This document shows, piece by piece, positions 10,616 through 22,929 of a DNA stretch of 64,000 nt. A program made the translations under genes and the position numbers. How positions within the stretch are numbered: the first letter of the stretch is position 1; every line of letters starts with the position of its first letter. The notes below the pieces were generated by a model, which made no database searches, had not been told where the DNA came from, and was given only the letters and a program-made list of their open reading frames with translations. This stretch comes from Clitopilus passeckerianus (Eukaryota > Basidiomycota > Agaricomycetes > Agaricales > Entolomataceae), in the NCBI GenBank assembly GCA_944990035.1, contig CALYLX010000008.1:1-64000 (forward strand), in the 5' to 3' direction.

Positions 10616-11386
10616 ATGGGGCCGGGTGCAATCTGGGGTTGTAAATTCTTGATGGCGATTGTCACCTGGGCCGGGAACTCGCATCTATCTCATCCTCGAG
10701 TACCCTACTGCGTAATCGCGTGGCTACTGTTCTGGAATTTATTTCTCAGGCACATTACATAAATCTAGCGTCATTTCTCGAAAACAGGCTTGGAGAACCA
10801 TAGCCATACGGTCCAACTATTTAATCAGATAAGGTTCGGACATAGCGTCCTGGGTACCTGGGTAACGGATTATGCATCCGAATCGTCTAGCCTTCTTTGG
10901 CTTTCGTAAGTCATCGACTTTGACAAATGTCTTGAAGGAATTGTTTACATTTTGAATTTCCCTTCTTTACCCGTCTCATGGCCGCAAACTTTCATGCAAA
11001 CCTGAATAAATGGATCAAACAGTTTCGGTACCGACGGAAGGACTGTTTTGGCTTACCGGTGATGCTGCGGTATCGCGTTGGAACGCCTTTCAGGTCGTTA
11101 TGTGTTCTAAAAAAAGAAATAACCTTGGCCATTCTTCTTCGTTCGCGGCCACCTATGGCTGGCTGACGCCAACGAAGCGTTGGAATCGAGGACTTTCAGG
11201 GGAAGCCGCAGCTCGATTGCATTGAATACGATCGGTGAGAAAAATGATCGGTCGTTTCCAGCCCGCCACGTGCGGTGGCGGTCCGCTCAGTTTTCCCATG
11301 TCAAGGCCGTTTAGAAATGGGGAGCAATGTGAAATAAGAAGCTTCTTACTAACTTGTCGGACACCCACTTACGACTTTCGAACAGA
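10616..11386. other. Intergenic, upstream of the zinc-cluster gene
   Basis: No gene is recognised. The 3' end of MsrB and the promoter and 5' leader of the transcription factor are expected here. Confidence 0.4.
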
Positions 11387-14300
11387 ATGCCAGCGGAACC
11401 AACGAAGGCCAAACTCAAACGGAGAGCAAGCAGGAAAGAGATTGAAGACTATCGGTTTGACACCGCACATGCAAGAGAGCTGGAACAGAAGCGGAATCGA
11501 GGTGCGTTAATTCTCCGTGAAGTCGCCCGACTTCCTTTCCCCACACCGACATTGCGCTAACATAATTGATATGTAGGGGAGGTATGTCATCTCCGCGTTA
11601 TTTCTGATAACTTGGCCTCATTTCTGGTGCCATCCTAGGTCAGTTGTGCCGAGTGTCGAAGGTATGCGATCATCGCACGTTGTCGATCTCACCTAACTGG
11701 TCCAAAATAAGGTTGAAGATAAAGTGCGACAAGCAGATTCCTTGTCAATCCTGTCAGGTAGCTCGTTTTAGATTCCGTCTTGCTTATAAGGGACTAACGT
11801 TGTCTTTAGAGGCGGGGTTGTGCTGCCTTGTGTCCGAATGGTATGACCCACTTGATATCGATCGCTGACGATCACTGACAACCGTGGTTATATAGGAAGT
11901 CTTTCAACGGGTCAAGGAACACGATTTGTGCTCGCCGCAACGGAGCATCTTCATCGTCGTATCGCCAAGCTCAGTACTCGCATCCGGCAGCTAGAAGATG
12001 CGCTGTCGTCTCTCCATTCTGAGCACTCCTCAGACCCTCACCCGCTGCTCCATGAAGACCTCCTAACACACGAGGAACGGGACGACGATCCTTTACGCAT
12101 GTCATCAGAGGAACCTGCCACGGTCCAGGCGCCGGTTGGTGAAGCTATCGATGCTTTCGGTACACTGTCTATCTCGGATTACGGGATATCACGATTCTTT
12201 GGCCCTACAGGAGGTTCTGAGGTCCGCCTTGCTTGCTCATTTCTATGGACACTGCTAACGTATCATTTCCCATAGTCCCTTCTTCTCTCAAATTCGACAT
12301 CAACGCAGAACTCTCCTGCCAGCCCTAGGACGCCAGACACGAAGTCGCCAACCTCGTCGATAGGAGACCTTACTCTCTTTTCGCACTCGTTTCCCTTTAC
12401 GCCCATGGGTCTCACTTCCGAGGTTCAAGAACTCGTCGAGTCCCACCTCCCGAGTTGGGAGCGCGCCAACGAACTCTGTGACACGTACTTCGACCAAGTT
12501 TCCTGGTTATTCCGTGGGGTTACCCGTTCGCAGCTCTTCGCAGACATGCTACCCGTAATTTACCGGAAGGGATCCCCAACCCCAGCCGGGGAGGAGTATT
12601 CCGGCGGACCGCACGAGTTGGCACTCGTGTTTGTAATCTTTGCTATCGGCGCGGTGGTCCATCCTGATAAGCCGTCAAATCCGCTTGGAGAACATTACTA
12701 CCAAATATGTCGGGCATCGATAGCGCTCCAGCCGGTCCTGGAGAAGCCGTCGACAGTTACGATACAAACGTTGCATCTCATGAGCATTTTCAACGCCATG
12801 AGCGGAAACGACCTCCGGAACGAAACAAGCATGGAAATGACGTGGTCTCTAGTGACGCTCGCCGCACATCTTTCGCAAACCGTAGGTTATTGGCGAGCTT
12901 TCATCGACATTAATACTGAGAGCATGTTATCTAGATTGGCCTTCGTAAGCTCGTGTTCGTATCATTTAAGAAGTGTGCCTTATAATCTCCGTAGATCGTG
13001 ACAGCGCTCGCTGGGGACTTTCACCTCAGGTCGTTCAGCGACGGCGGATTCTATTCTGGGATCTCTTCGTCGCCGATGTTTGGCAGGTGAGTATTCTCCC
13101 AGTGCGGTATCTTATCCTCGTCTGATTTCGTGGCAGAGTCTCAACACTGGGAGGCCCCCATCGTTCTCTCTAGCTTATATCGACTGCTCTTTCCCAACGG
13201 AGGAGGATGACACTGCTTGTACGTATGATGTCTCATCACTTGTACGCTCAAACTAACATCTGGCAAGTTGGAATATGGCAGTGCCGTTTTGCTGCTGAAT
13301 GCGTCGCAGAAGTGACCTCGAAGACCCTTACCGCGGAGGCACCATCGTACACCACCATCATGGAGCTCGACAAGAAGGTCCGGGAATTCCCACTACCTGA
13401 AGGTCTTGGCGTTGGTAAAGACGGCAAAGTCACGAAGGAAAGCGAATTATCTGGGTCCTTCCAGAGATGCGTTCTGGAACACATCCGGGAGACAGGTAGG
13501 ATTTTCGCCTTCACTTTATTCCTGAGCGCCAAGCTGACTAACACGGCGCCCTAGTGCTCATGTATATCCACCGCTCTTTCTTTGCTCAAGCTATTATCGA
13601 TCAGCCTGCCAATCCTTTGAAGAGTGTTTATGCACCATCATTTCTCGCCGCGTTCAGAGCTTCCTCAACCATCCTCAAATCCGTTCGCGACCAATTCAAC
13701 GCGGTGCCAAACTCATGCGCGAGGTATTGGACGATGTGGACCTTTGCTTTCTCCGCAGCGGTATGTGATCCTGATTGTACCAGCTGGAACGATGTTCATG
13801 AATATTTAGGTGGTCTTTGGGACTGTTGTTACCCGTGGTCCTCGGTCACCACTCGCTCAGTCGGCTATGACTGAACTTGACCAAGCTTGCCTCCTTTTTT
13901 CGAAGGCTTCAGCTTACAGCATCCGGGCGAAAAAGGCTTTGGTATGTGGATATCCAGGCCCCACTTCGATCGTTTTCTGAGATAGCATTTCAGCCAATTT
14001 TGACTCGGTTGAGCGAGAAAGCCCGCTATGCACTTGCCATAACACAACGCGACCCTAATTCGCTCTCAGCCGACGCTGGCTTATTATGGAGCCTCAAGCA
14101 GGAAGAGGCCGACGATGAGCTATCAATTATCGCAGGTCATACGCGATTTGTAACTGGCAGCAAGCAACGTCCACCCGCCGAGCTAGACGCGTCACGCCGT
14201 ACACCTCCCTCGGCCTCTACCGGCCGCTACCAAGAATCCTACCCACCTTCGTCTAGCACCTCTGAGTTTTTCCCTTCAACGCAGATGACATGGGATTCTC

Positions 14301-14845
14301 GACAACCATCAGTATACGGCGACATGGCTGGGGACCCTCGTCCTCAAGGCGCCATGTATCCTACCTATTCGTCGTCAGATAGAGCCCAACCTCCTGAACG
14401 CTATGACTCGTGGTCTCACCAGAGTATGGTTCCGCCAAACCCTTCCCCTCCTTCGATACCACCCATCGCACACAGGAGCTCATCGCAGTCTACGCCGGCG
14501 TATGCTGAGCCCTCTAGGACACTCCTCCCATTAAACTATGGGCAGAATGACTACAGTTCCTCGTCATCCGAGCAATCACTCAATCGAAGACCATCTCAGC
14601 AATCATTCGAGCGATCACAACAATACGGGGCTAGTATGGACCACCGTCTATATTCTGGACATACATTACCGGCTCAACAGAGCATAGCCTCCATTCGGTC
14701 GCAGGCTCCGCCTGAAGCTTTTCGAGACCTAGCGGAACTCGGTCTGGCTGCTCGGGATTCGAGGCTCGACGAACGCTGGAGCACATTCATGGGAGATTCA
14801 GGATTTCTGGATGGCGTCAATTTTCAGCCCAACCCACGAGGATAA
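11387..14845 (+). CDS. Zn2Cys6 transcription factor with fungal-specific TF domain
   Basis: This is a nuclear DNA-binding regulator. The start MPAEPTKAKLKRRASRKEIE leads into a basic region (residues about 5-38). The binuclear zinc cluster follows: CAECRRLKIKCDKQIPCQSC, then CAALC. This cluster is cut by introns into exons 11387-11501, 11577-11581 (5 nt), 11639-11661, 11712-11757 and 11810-11840. A short coiled coil (AKLSTRIRQLEDALSSL) lies just after it. The middle-homology/fungal-TF domain runs from about 12400 to 13900 and includes FAIGAVVHPDKPSNPLGEHY, LMSIFNAMSGNDLRNETSME and RRRILFWDLFVADVWQSLNTG. The C-terminal 250 residues are Ser/Pro/Gln-rich and probably activate transcription. At least ten introns are present and I see no break. 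The genes it regulates cannot be told from sequence. Confidence 0.92.
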
Positions 14846-15063
14846 TATACTTCACTCAGGCGTCAGCTACACAACATTATTATACACGATCCCATCTTCT
14901 ATTTATCCCTTCTCGTGGACTCTACTATCTTTCGTACCTTCGGGTTGTTTGACTACATACCCCTCTGTTCTTTGCTATCCCAACTTTATCCATAGATTGA
15001 CCAATGAAGATTCATCTCAACTTTATCTAGGCGCTGTGTATCAATATCGGACAGGGTGGGCAC

Positions 15064-16594
15064 ATGGAGCCGAAAGGAGATGGATTATCTGTGGCAATCC
15101 TTCCTGAAAGGGAAACGCCCTACGCCCAGACGGCAGAACATCACCTTGACGCGTCGTGGCCGACATTATTACGACATCTCTCCTTGCTTCCTTGCTACGT
15201 CCGAGACTTGGCCTGCCACGCCATTCCTCATGCTTCCCACCGTGTAAGTGCACCCCAAGAGTTCGTTTTAAAAGAATAAGATTGACGCTCGTTCAGCTCA
15301 CAGGTTCCCTTTGAACTTGTAGAAAAAATCATCGGCCATCTTCATGAAGACCATTCGGTACTCCGCGATATATCTTTCGTAAACAAGGATTTTGCAGCAG
15401 TCTGCCAACGCCTTCTTTTCAACAAGATTACCTTGAATATCAATCCCGACACGTTCATCGTTCATTACTCGACCGCAAAAGCAAAAGAACTGAAAGATCT
15501 ACTCATTGCATCCCCTCGCTTGCTCTCGTTCATTCACGAAGTGCGCCTCGCTTTTGCGAGCCCCTTGAATACCCTTCACAAGGAGCCATATGCTAAAGAC
15601 CCACATGTTCCCGCCCTGCTGGATTTTATCGGCCCTTTCAACAGACTCGAACTCAGCGGTCCATCGTCGTATTTTATCTACATATGGACAGATATCCCAG
15701 CCCCATTACTGGAAGCGATTGAGAGAAAGGCTTCTGCCCCAACCTTGACGTCGCTATATATCTCCAATTGTCGCAACTTTCCCCTCAGATATCTTAGCTT
15801 ATCTCGCCATCTCACCGACTTGGAGTTGGCGCATGTCACCTTCTGGGACTTAGCATCGTCTGAGGTCGACGTCTGCATCCCATCAAGAACTCTCGTTCTG
15901 AAAAACATACATTTTCCTGGGGCTACATCTGCAAATTGGAACTTTAGTGCCCCTCATCTTCGGGTACTGAAGTCCGTTGTATACCAAGAGGTCGAGTTTT
16001 CTTCCCTCGAGCGCCTCCTCAAAGCAGGTGCCGACACCCTTGAGGAAGTGGCCATCCGTCTGGAAGGTATGTTTCTCAGAAATAATATAAAGAACCTTGA
16101 CAAATCATCTTTTACATGAGCAGGTCACTCTCCTGGGAAACCAGCTATCGAGGACATGTTTTCGGATATGTCCTACCTCGAGCGCCTCCAGAAATTCCGT
16201 TTTACATCCCACATATGGCGACGTGGGCCTGTTTACCCATGGTTCTTCTCATATCTTCGATGGATGGGCCCGCCCCCGAACATCGAGACTCTCGTACTCT
16301 CGCTGATCTTCACGGACTGCGACCACGAGCTATGGGAAGCTGGGACTGTGAACTGGGTAGAGGCCGAGTTGCTGAGTGAGAAATGGCCAAATCTCAAGAC
16401 TATTTATTTCGAAATCTTCACCGATAACGTTTCCGGATATCAAGAGGTAGTAGAAAAGCTGAAGAAATACATGCCACATCTTAGCGATAGCGGCGTGCTG
16501 AAGTTCTCCCAGCATGGTCGTGAGTAATATCATCCCAGCTCCTCTCTTCATCTCACTCAACACCAACCCCCTAGGTGGAAATTGGCGTATCTGA
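15064..16594 (+). CDS. F-box protein
   Basis: The protein starts MEPKGDGLSVAILPERE. Exon 1 (15064-15243) joins in phase to 15304, giving an F-box-like helical motif: VPFELVEKIIGHLHEDHSVL, then SFVNKDFAAVCQRLLF. A long region of irregular leucine-rich character follows (LELSGPSSYF, LTSLYISNC, LRVLKSVVY). A third exon begins after an intron ending near 16123. The frame can stop at 16525-16527. A perfect GTGAGT donor just before that stop and a CCCCTAG acceptor at 16574 give a slightly longer end (HGRGNWRI, stop 16592-16594), which I prefer. F-box proteins link substrates to SCF ubiquitin ligases. The substrate is unknown; such genes are highly expanded in agaricomycetes. Confidence 0.8.
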
Positions 16595-16672
16595 CGAAAA
16601 TGTGAACAGCATACCGGAACCGCCATCGGAAAGGCATAGATTATATTGTTAATGATAACTGCTACGACCATC

Positions 16673-17869
16673 CTATAGCTTAGCTACTACCGAGAAGGGT
16701 TGGAATTGAGGAGGTGTTTTCGTTTTCATGGCCTTAATATTCTCCGGGATATCCTGCGATAAATCCAATTACATGATGCCCCTAAGCAAAGCTGGGATCA
16801 ACGACTGACCTTTGTGAGAACTGCGGCAGCATTCCACATGGCTGTATACTCCAGTGCTTCCTTAACACTGCAAAAGAGATTGAGCGTTGGCCTCAGCGAA
16901 CGCAAACGGAGAGAACCAACCTATGATCTCTAGCATGGTTCAGGAACTGCTTCGAACTGACGATAGCGACCGGACTCTTGCTTGCTATTGTCTTGCCAAG
17001 TTCAAGCGCGGCTGAGACTACTTCCTGCTGCCCTCCCTCAACGACGCGTGAGACGAGCCCCATAGAGAAAGCCTCTTGAGCACTGAACGAGCGGCCAGTG
17101 TATGTCAGCTCTCGAGCGAGAGACTGGTTCCCCACGATTTTAGGGAGGAATGCGAGTGTTCCAATATCGGGTGCGAGCCCAACATCGACTTCCTGAAAGA
17201 AACGATGTTGAGATGAAAAACTAGGGAAATAAGAGCGAAAGGGTGGTGCACCTTGATGGAGAAAGCAGCGTTTGAGGAGGCATATCGAATGTCGCAAGCG
17301 GCAATGATATCAACGCCTAGTCCAATAACCGGTCCATGGACTGCTACAATCACAGGGAACCGACACCTATCTGGGGCCCCAATGCAGCTTTGGAAGTCAA
17401 GGATAGCGTATCGATTGGCTAGAACCTCTCGACCCGTATCGCTACCGCCGGGAAGAGGCGCCATGACACCCGCGCCTTTCACTAGAGGAATGCAGGTGTC
17501 AGAAGCTGATCAGTTATGCACTCAACTATTACGCACGATCAAGCCCAGCCGTGAAGATCTTAGGGATGGCAGAAGATACCACTGCGACGCGAATATCCTT
17601 TCCCATGCTGCATTCCTTTTCTAAATCATCAAAAAGCTTGCCGTATGCTTGCCAAAAGCTGTCAACGAGGATCAGCACCAACCAAACAGCCAGTTCAAAC
17701 GGAGGGCTACATACTCTCGAGACCAAGCATTCACGGGATTCCTTGGGATTGTGAGTATTCGGAAGAGGTTGACACTTTGACAGTTAATACCATACCTTGA
17801 CAGATCAACGTGAATTAATCCAGGGTATGGCTCAGACACCTTGAGGAATGGGGAGTTCGTTGACGACAT
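16673..17869 (-). CDS. Delta3,5-delta2,4-dienoyl-CoA isomerase (ECH1-like), peroxisomal
   Basis: This crotonase-fold enzyme moves the double bonds of 3,5-dienoyl-CoA during beta-oxidation of unsaturated fatty acids. It starts MSSTNSPFLKVSEPYPGLIH at 17869. It continues through RNPVNAW and FWQAYGKLFDDLEKE across two introns. Crotonase landmarks follow: VAVVSSAIPKIFTAGLD (oxyanion-hole segment), PVIVAVHGPVIGLGVDIIAA with the acidic CDIRY, and EVDVGLAPDIGTLAFLPK. The acidic residues in CDIRY and EVDVGLAPDIG match the catalytic acidic positions of rat ECH1. The NHARDHSV-KEALEYTAMWNAA region is also typical of ECH1. The C-terminus is VVAKL, a good PTS1 peroxisomal signal. About seven exons are used. 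Family, site residues and targeting signal agree. Confidence 0.9.
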
Positions 17870-18107
17870 GGCTGAAGGAAAAGAGCTGCGAATCGGGACC
17901 GGGACCGGTTATGAGAAACCCGTTGGTCTTTCAGGTGGCTGTGCCTACTTGTGCCTTGGATCATAAAGCCGACATTCAGGAGGGAGTTGACCTTGCCTCG
18001 CTCGGACAGGCAGCAACATGGTATACACGATGTTTTTTTTCATTTAACTTGGCAATAACAGAAATGAATCAGGTATCTAGGTGCGACGAGGTATAGTAAC
18101 TGCATGC
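17870..18107. other. Short intergenic region
   Basis: This gap contains the promoter of the leftward ECH1-like gene and the 3' end of the next leftward gene. No gene is seen. Confidence 0.45.
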
Positions 18108-18934
18108 TCAATTTTGGCCGTAGTGGTGACCAAAACCAGAGACGGCCCAGTGACTTCTAAACTCGATGATTGCCCCTACACGGTGGTCTTTCCTTGGAGA
18201 GTTATATGGGCGAGGTAAACGGCAAATTATCCCCCGTGGATTCTGGAAGAGCCTCACAAGGCGGCAGTTCCTTGAAAAGGGGGGATTTAGTACATTCTAG
18301 GTGCTTACTGGCGTCGACTTACCTCCTTGTTCACCTCACCACCTTGTGACGCTCGACTGGACCAAAAGCACTTTGGGAGGCAGGTGAAGGGGTCCAACTG
18401 ATATATCCTATCGACACCCGGGTTGGCAAGAAGAGCTGGCATTTCAACATTCAGCCATACACTCGTCGGCCTAGGATTGTAGACAAGGGTATAGGCAGTT
18501 CCCGACGCGTGGCTTGCAAAGATCTCGGCCGCAAAGTCCCACAATTCCATTCCTTCAGAAGAGATTCCGTTCCAGTCAGGCATGACGAAAATGCCGAGGG
18601 TACACATCAGCATGTTGAGCGTCATGGAATTCGACTTTGGCGCGCATCTGTCCGCTATCGACATTGTTGACTCTCCGTGATAGTTACCACTCCAGAACAA
18701 CGGAGTAGGAAGAATGGCCGTTGAAAGCCCAGATTCAATGATTGCTCTGGTACTCCATTTCGTAGGGTCAGAAGTCATCTCAGGAAAGAGGCAGGGCGTA
18801 GTATCCGCTTGTTGGTATTCATCTGCCGAGGTTGACAGGGAGGACGTGCTGGTTGAGCTGAGGTGGTATAGGATACCTGCACTAGAGACGAGGGCCATCT
18901 GCGCCGCTGTCTTCAGACGCAAACTTGGCAACAT
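18108..18934 (-). CDS. Hypothetical protein, two exons
   Basis: The family is not recognised. Exon 1 (18934-18323) starts MLPSLRLKTAAQMALVSSAG and reaches a clean GTAAGT donor. An acceptor CTTCCAG allows exon 2 (18242-18108) to continue in phase as NPRGIICRLPRPYNS and end HWAVSGFGHHYGQN, for a total of 248 residues. A stop lies 18 nt into the intron, so retention would give a slightly shorter 209-residue form. The middle has many aromatic and small residues (MPDWNGISSEGMELWDFAAE, SGTAYTLVYNPRPTSVWLNV) and looks folded. There is no clear signal peptide, membrane span or catalytic motif. Confidence 0.6.
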
Positions 18935-19053
18935 GGGTGGAAAGAACTGACCATGTTCCTAAACGGGGCTTCTTACACAGTCCATCACTCGAATTGTCAA
19001 TCAGTTCGCACCAGGGTCAAGCTACAAATGCTAACGTGCAGGCCAAGATATAA

Positions 19054-19126
19054 TCCCTCTTAGCTCAGTTGGTAGAGCGCGTCACTAGTAATGACGAGGT
19101 CAGTCGTTCAAGTCGGCTAGAGGGAA
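19054..19126 (+). tRNA. tRNA-Thr (anticodon AGT)
   Basis: A complete cloverleaf can be drawn. The acceptor stem is TCCCTCT with AGAGGGA. The D stem is GCTC/GAGC around AGTTGGTA. The anticodon stem is CGTCA/TGACG with loop CTAGTAA (anticodon AGT), followed by a 5-nt variable loop. The T stem is AGTCG/CGGCT with TTCAAGT in the loop. The discriminator base is A. There is no intron. The loop adenine at position 34 would be read as inosine, decoding ACU and ACC threonine codons. Confidence 0.92.
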
Positions 19127-19265
19127 TTCTTTTTCCCCTGCATGATAGATACAACCTATGAGGAATGATTTGTCCAGATGGCTGACAGATCGTTGACAGA
19201 GAACAACGACGGAAGGAGGTGAAATGAAATATGTTTGATATTATACAATTCATACATGCAGCTGT

Positions 19266-21622
19266 CTATATCGCGTACACCTCGGTATGTAGATCGACTT
19301 CGACATTGGCCCGTTTGCTCGCTAACCCAGCCACTGCGTTTGATGTAGCCTGCGTAAACCCACACGGACCACTGGCACAAACGGCGAGACGACCTTCAAA
19401 TGGCGATGAAAGCTTCTCAACGTCGGCCACGACCTCCTTCCCCTTCTCTGACGAAGAGCTGCTCGCCTCCTCAGATTCAGCTTCAACGCATCCACATGGA
19501 CAAGTATCACCCAGGTCGATCTGGGTATCAGCAACGAAGCGACTGCGGTGAACGTGGCCATTCGCCGCATGAGCTGACGCCGGCAGTGAGATGCCCATCA
19601 TCTCCGCCACTAGGCTTCGCATGTCTGGCCTCCCTTCTATGCGAACCTCGAGACCGGGTATGGGTGGTATCTCGTCGGGTGAGCATGGGCATGTTACGAA
19701 AATCGTGATTTGCAGCTTGAGGTGCGGTATAGAGACGGCAGTGGTGGCGATGGCTTTGAGGAGGGGAGCAATCCAAGAAATGGAACCTTGATGACGATAG
19801 CGTCAGGGCAGGGTCAAAAGAAGTGAATATGAATGCTTACTGTATGTCCGTATACACCAAGCAAAATGGATTTGCTTCGTCCTTGACCTATCCTTCTCAA
19901 GATTGGAGGACCGGCCTTCCTTGACCATGGCGACGAGCTCATCAAGAAGCCCTAGAGCAGTGGTGACACCACTTCCGCCAGCAAGCAGCAGAACACGATC
20001 ATACGACGGGAGGTCCAAGGGAGATCCACCATATGGCCCATCAAACATGACTTGAACGGGTACGCCCATTGGCAGCGAAGCTGATGCTGACGAGGATGGG
20101 GCAGCTGCATTCAGCTGAGCGAGCAACTTGTCGCCCTGTTCCTTTGCAAAGTTGTTGAGATCCCCCGACCAGTCACCCGCCAGACGAGCTCCGAGGATGA
20201 TCCCTGCTGGCTCCATATCGACGACAGTGGCGGGCTTCTGAGAGTCGTCCGAATCGACATGTGGATGCAGGTACCCTTGAACATCCTTCGAACGAATGCA
20301 AGATTGGGGAGCCTTTCCGGATGAAGGTCCAGTCATGACGCTCAGAGGATGAGCCTCGAACATGCCCTTGCCCCTGAAGAACACTCGGAGGCGTAGGTGC
20401 TGGCCAGCGCGGAAGCCTGCATCACAGTCAGGAATTCGAATCTGAACGAGAAGAGCATGAGTAATGTGACGCCCTGGGCAACGGGAAAAACGTACGAGGG
20501 TCATCTGGTCATCAACCCTAATGAGATACGCATCCTTGGTCCGGAATCGACATGCACGCATGAACAGGTCAAATGCGTATATGGCGACGGGAGCGAAGAT
20601 CCATGGCGAGGCATACGGCGTATGATAACAGATAGTAATAAAGAAGGCCGGAAAGGCGAGGAAGCTGGGGAGAAGAACGTCAGCAACAATTATGTCATGG
20701 TGGTGATGAATACTTACTGTACCCAGTAAAAGATGAACCACGCCTTCTCTCGCACAAAACGAACGCTACTGAGAGCAAGGGTACAAAGGACCCCGAGCGC
20801 AGCGATGCCGCTCGTCTCCTTCTGCTCGCCAATGATGGGCAGATCCCATTGCAGGTGATTCCTTATCCAGAGGGAGCCATGAACAATGGCGCAAATGAGG
20901 ACACCCCGTGCAAACCAGCGGTGGAAGACGTTCATCTTGGTATAGGCGAAGCTTGTGGGTAGGAGTAGCGCCAATGGTGACGACTTGGCAGAAAACAGGA
21001 AGAGGGGAGGAAGTTGGGCAAGGGCGAGGAAACCGGCTCGGTTTGAGTTGTTGACAAGGTCGGCGCCAATAAGCATGCAGCATATGACGGTTGCAAAGTA
21101 GGCAGCTATCAGGAATACTGGAATGACTGTCAGCGATGTGGATGCGAAAAGTCATGTAGATAGCTTACTGTAGCCAAAGCTGAGGCCTTCGACGAAGGGG
21201 GGCGTCCACAGGAAGATTGATTTGATAAACTGCCATGCGCGTAGCGGAAACGATTTCCGTGATGCTGAGGCTCCAGAAGGCAGATCCGTTCGTTTGCAAC
21301 ATGGCTTTGCATTCTCGTCTTCATCTGCTTCTGCTTCAAGCTGGGCATATCGGTATCTGTTCTTCCAGTCTTCCGTTACTCCAAAAATGGCTCTTCTTGC
21401 GTACTTGAAGCCGTAAATCGCTGCAGGTAGCGAGGTCAAAAGGGCAAAGGCGAGGACCGATGTCCAGACGATCGTGAATTTCATTTGCCATTTCGGATCT
21501 TCCACATACGAGCTAGGTATAACCGTATGAAAATGGCGATCACGATCAAGGCGTAGCAGCGATACTCACTTATACTGCTGCAACTCGGTAGGAATTATGG
21601 GAGGTGCGCCAGTATCCGACAT
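19266..21622 (-). CDS. Ferric/cupric reductase transmembrane component (FRE family)
   Basis: This is a plasma-membrane flavocytochrome that moves electrons from NADPH through FAD and two hemes to extracellular Fe(III) or Cu(II). Exon 1 begins MSDTGAPPIIPTELQQY at 21622. Hydrophobic spans follow, the first being FTIVWTSVLAFALLTSLPAA. The ferric-reductase domain has two His pairs. One is FHRWFARGVLICAIVHG (His-x13-His). The other is formed by YWVH and CYHTPYASPW, also His-x13-His; its first His codon is split by an intron near 20719/20668. The FAD site is HPLSVM. The NADPH sites are LLLAGGSGVTTALG and the late VCASGPCGF. A Ser/Glu-rich insertion with CPCGCVEAE lies before the end (DLHTEVYAI, stop 19266-19268). 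The protein is about 700 residues, normal for the family. Iron repression is typical, but I did not identify an iron-responsive site. Confidence 0.92.
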
Positions 21623-22929
21623 ATTGACCGACGATCGACCTTGGTGGAATAGGGAAAATGACCTCTTCACCAACGGAAACTTGCAAGGAAAGGGGCGAAG
21701 GAGATCGAGGCCCTTTCAATTCTGCCGCTGTCGTCGTCGTCGTTGTCGGAAGCAAGTCTTGGAAGCTGGCAGGTGGTGGTAGGGCCCGTGGGAACATCAC
21801 ACGTTGATCAAGAACGGCAAAACCAAATGACATTGCAAATAAAGACAAATACAGGAGAGAAAGTAACGAAACACAGAAATCTTTGGGTAACGGTGCAGTG
21901 CGAAATAAACGCCAGGAATATCCTGAACGAATCCTGCTCCTCCGCCCAAAAAAAGTTTGAAGAAATCGCGACTCACCGTCGACAACGTTGTGGGTGCACC
22001 GGGCGACGTGCCAATGGGGAAGTTCCTGAGCAGTTCCCGAGTCAGCACATGACAGACAAAAAAGTTTTTTGTCCTTGCTGAGCAAGACACGTTGACCAGG
22101 ACACGTTGACAAGGATAGTCTCGTGGTTCAACCAAGTGATACACAGCATCTCGACGATGACGAAGCCCATTGGGACGAGAGGGTAGTCGTGACTAGAGAC
22201 TGCTTGACGGCGTGCCAGACATTGGACTGGAGGTGTCGACGTTGAGGCTGAGAGGAAAGGGCGTGAGAGGAGTTGCGAGACGTGAAGAACAGCAATCACT
22301 CACTGAAATTTAGCGAAACCATCCACCAGGAACGGCGGTGTCGAGGAGTCAACGCAGGCTCCAACAGCAGCCCAGCAGTCCGAGCATATTAGTCGCGGGA
22401 GTAAGATGAGGTCCCAGCGTGAGTTTCATAGAGAGAAGCGAACAAGACACTGCCTAAGCCAAGGGTGGAATGGTTGGTGATGTTAAGGGAGGAGGGAAAG
22501 GTGGATCGAAAACCGTGAGGCATTTGTGCTCAGACTCGTGTGAACGCTTTGATGTGAGCCCTTTGTTTCATTGGCTGCTTAATTGCCGCATGGTGATTGA
22601 TCGGATCATGCGTGCCCCGATAATCCGCCTATCTTCCGAAGTTCTGGCCAGGCAATCCTTGTGCCTTCAAAGCGACAAGCGACAAGCATCGACTTCCAAA
22701 TTCTAGTTGCAGGCTCACTCCAGACATACAGGCTTATATTATGTCATACAAGTGCTCATTACAGTACGATGCATTGTGCATTCATCTAGAAATCAAAACT
22801 TGTGGGGATTCGATGGATGGACTCGGGTAAATTAACCATTACCTCGCACTTGACCTGAGGCGCGAATTCGAACATTGAGGTTTACAGGTATAATCCCTTC
22901 GAGTACAGCGTGTAAATAGGGTACCAAAC
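21623..22929. other. Intergenic, upstream of the ferric reductase
   Basis: No reliable gene is seen in about 1.3 kb. A 180-codon minus-strand frame overlaps exon 1 of the reductase in another frame, is Pro/Ser-rich and has no partner exons, so I treat it as chance. The reductase promoter is expected here. Confidence 0.45.

Noticed and set aside
21570..22112. Minus-strand 180-codon frame before the ferric reductase
   Set aside because: It overlaps the true first exon of the reductase (ATG at 21622) in another frame, is low-complexity Pro/Ser/Thr-rich and has no partner exons.
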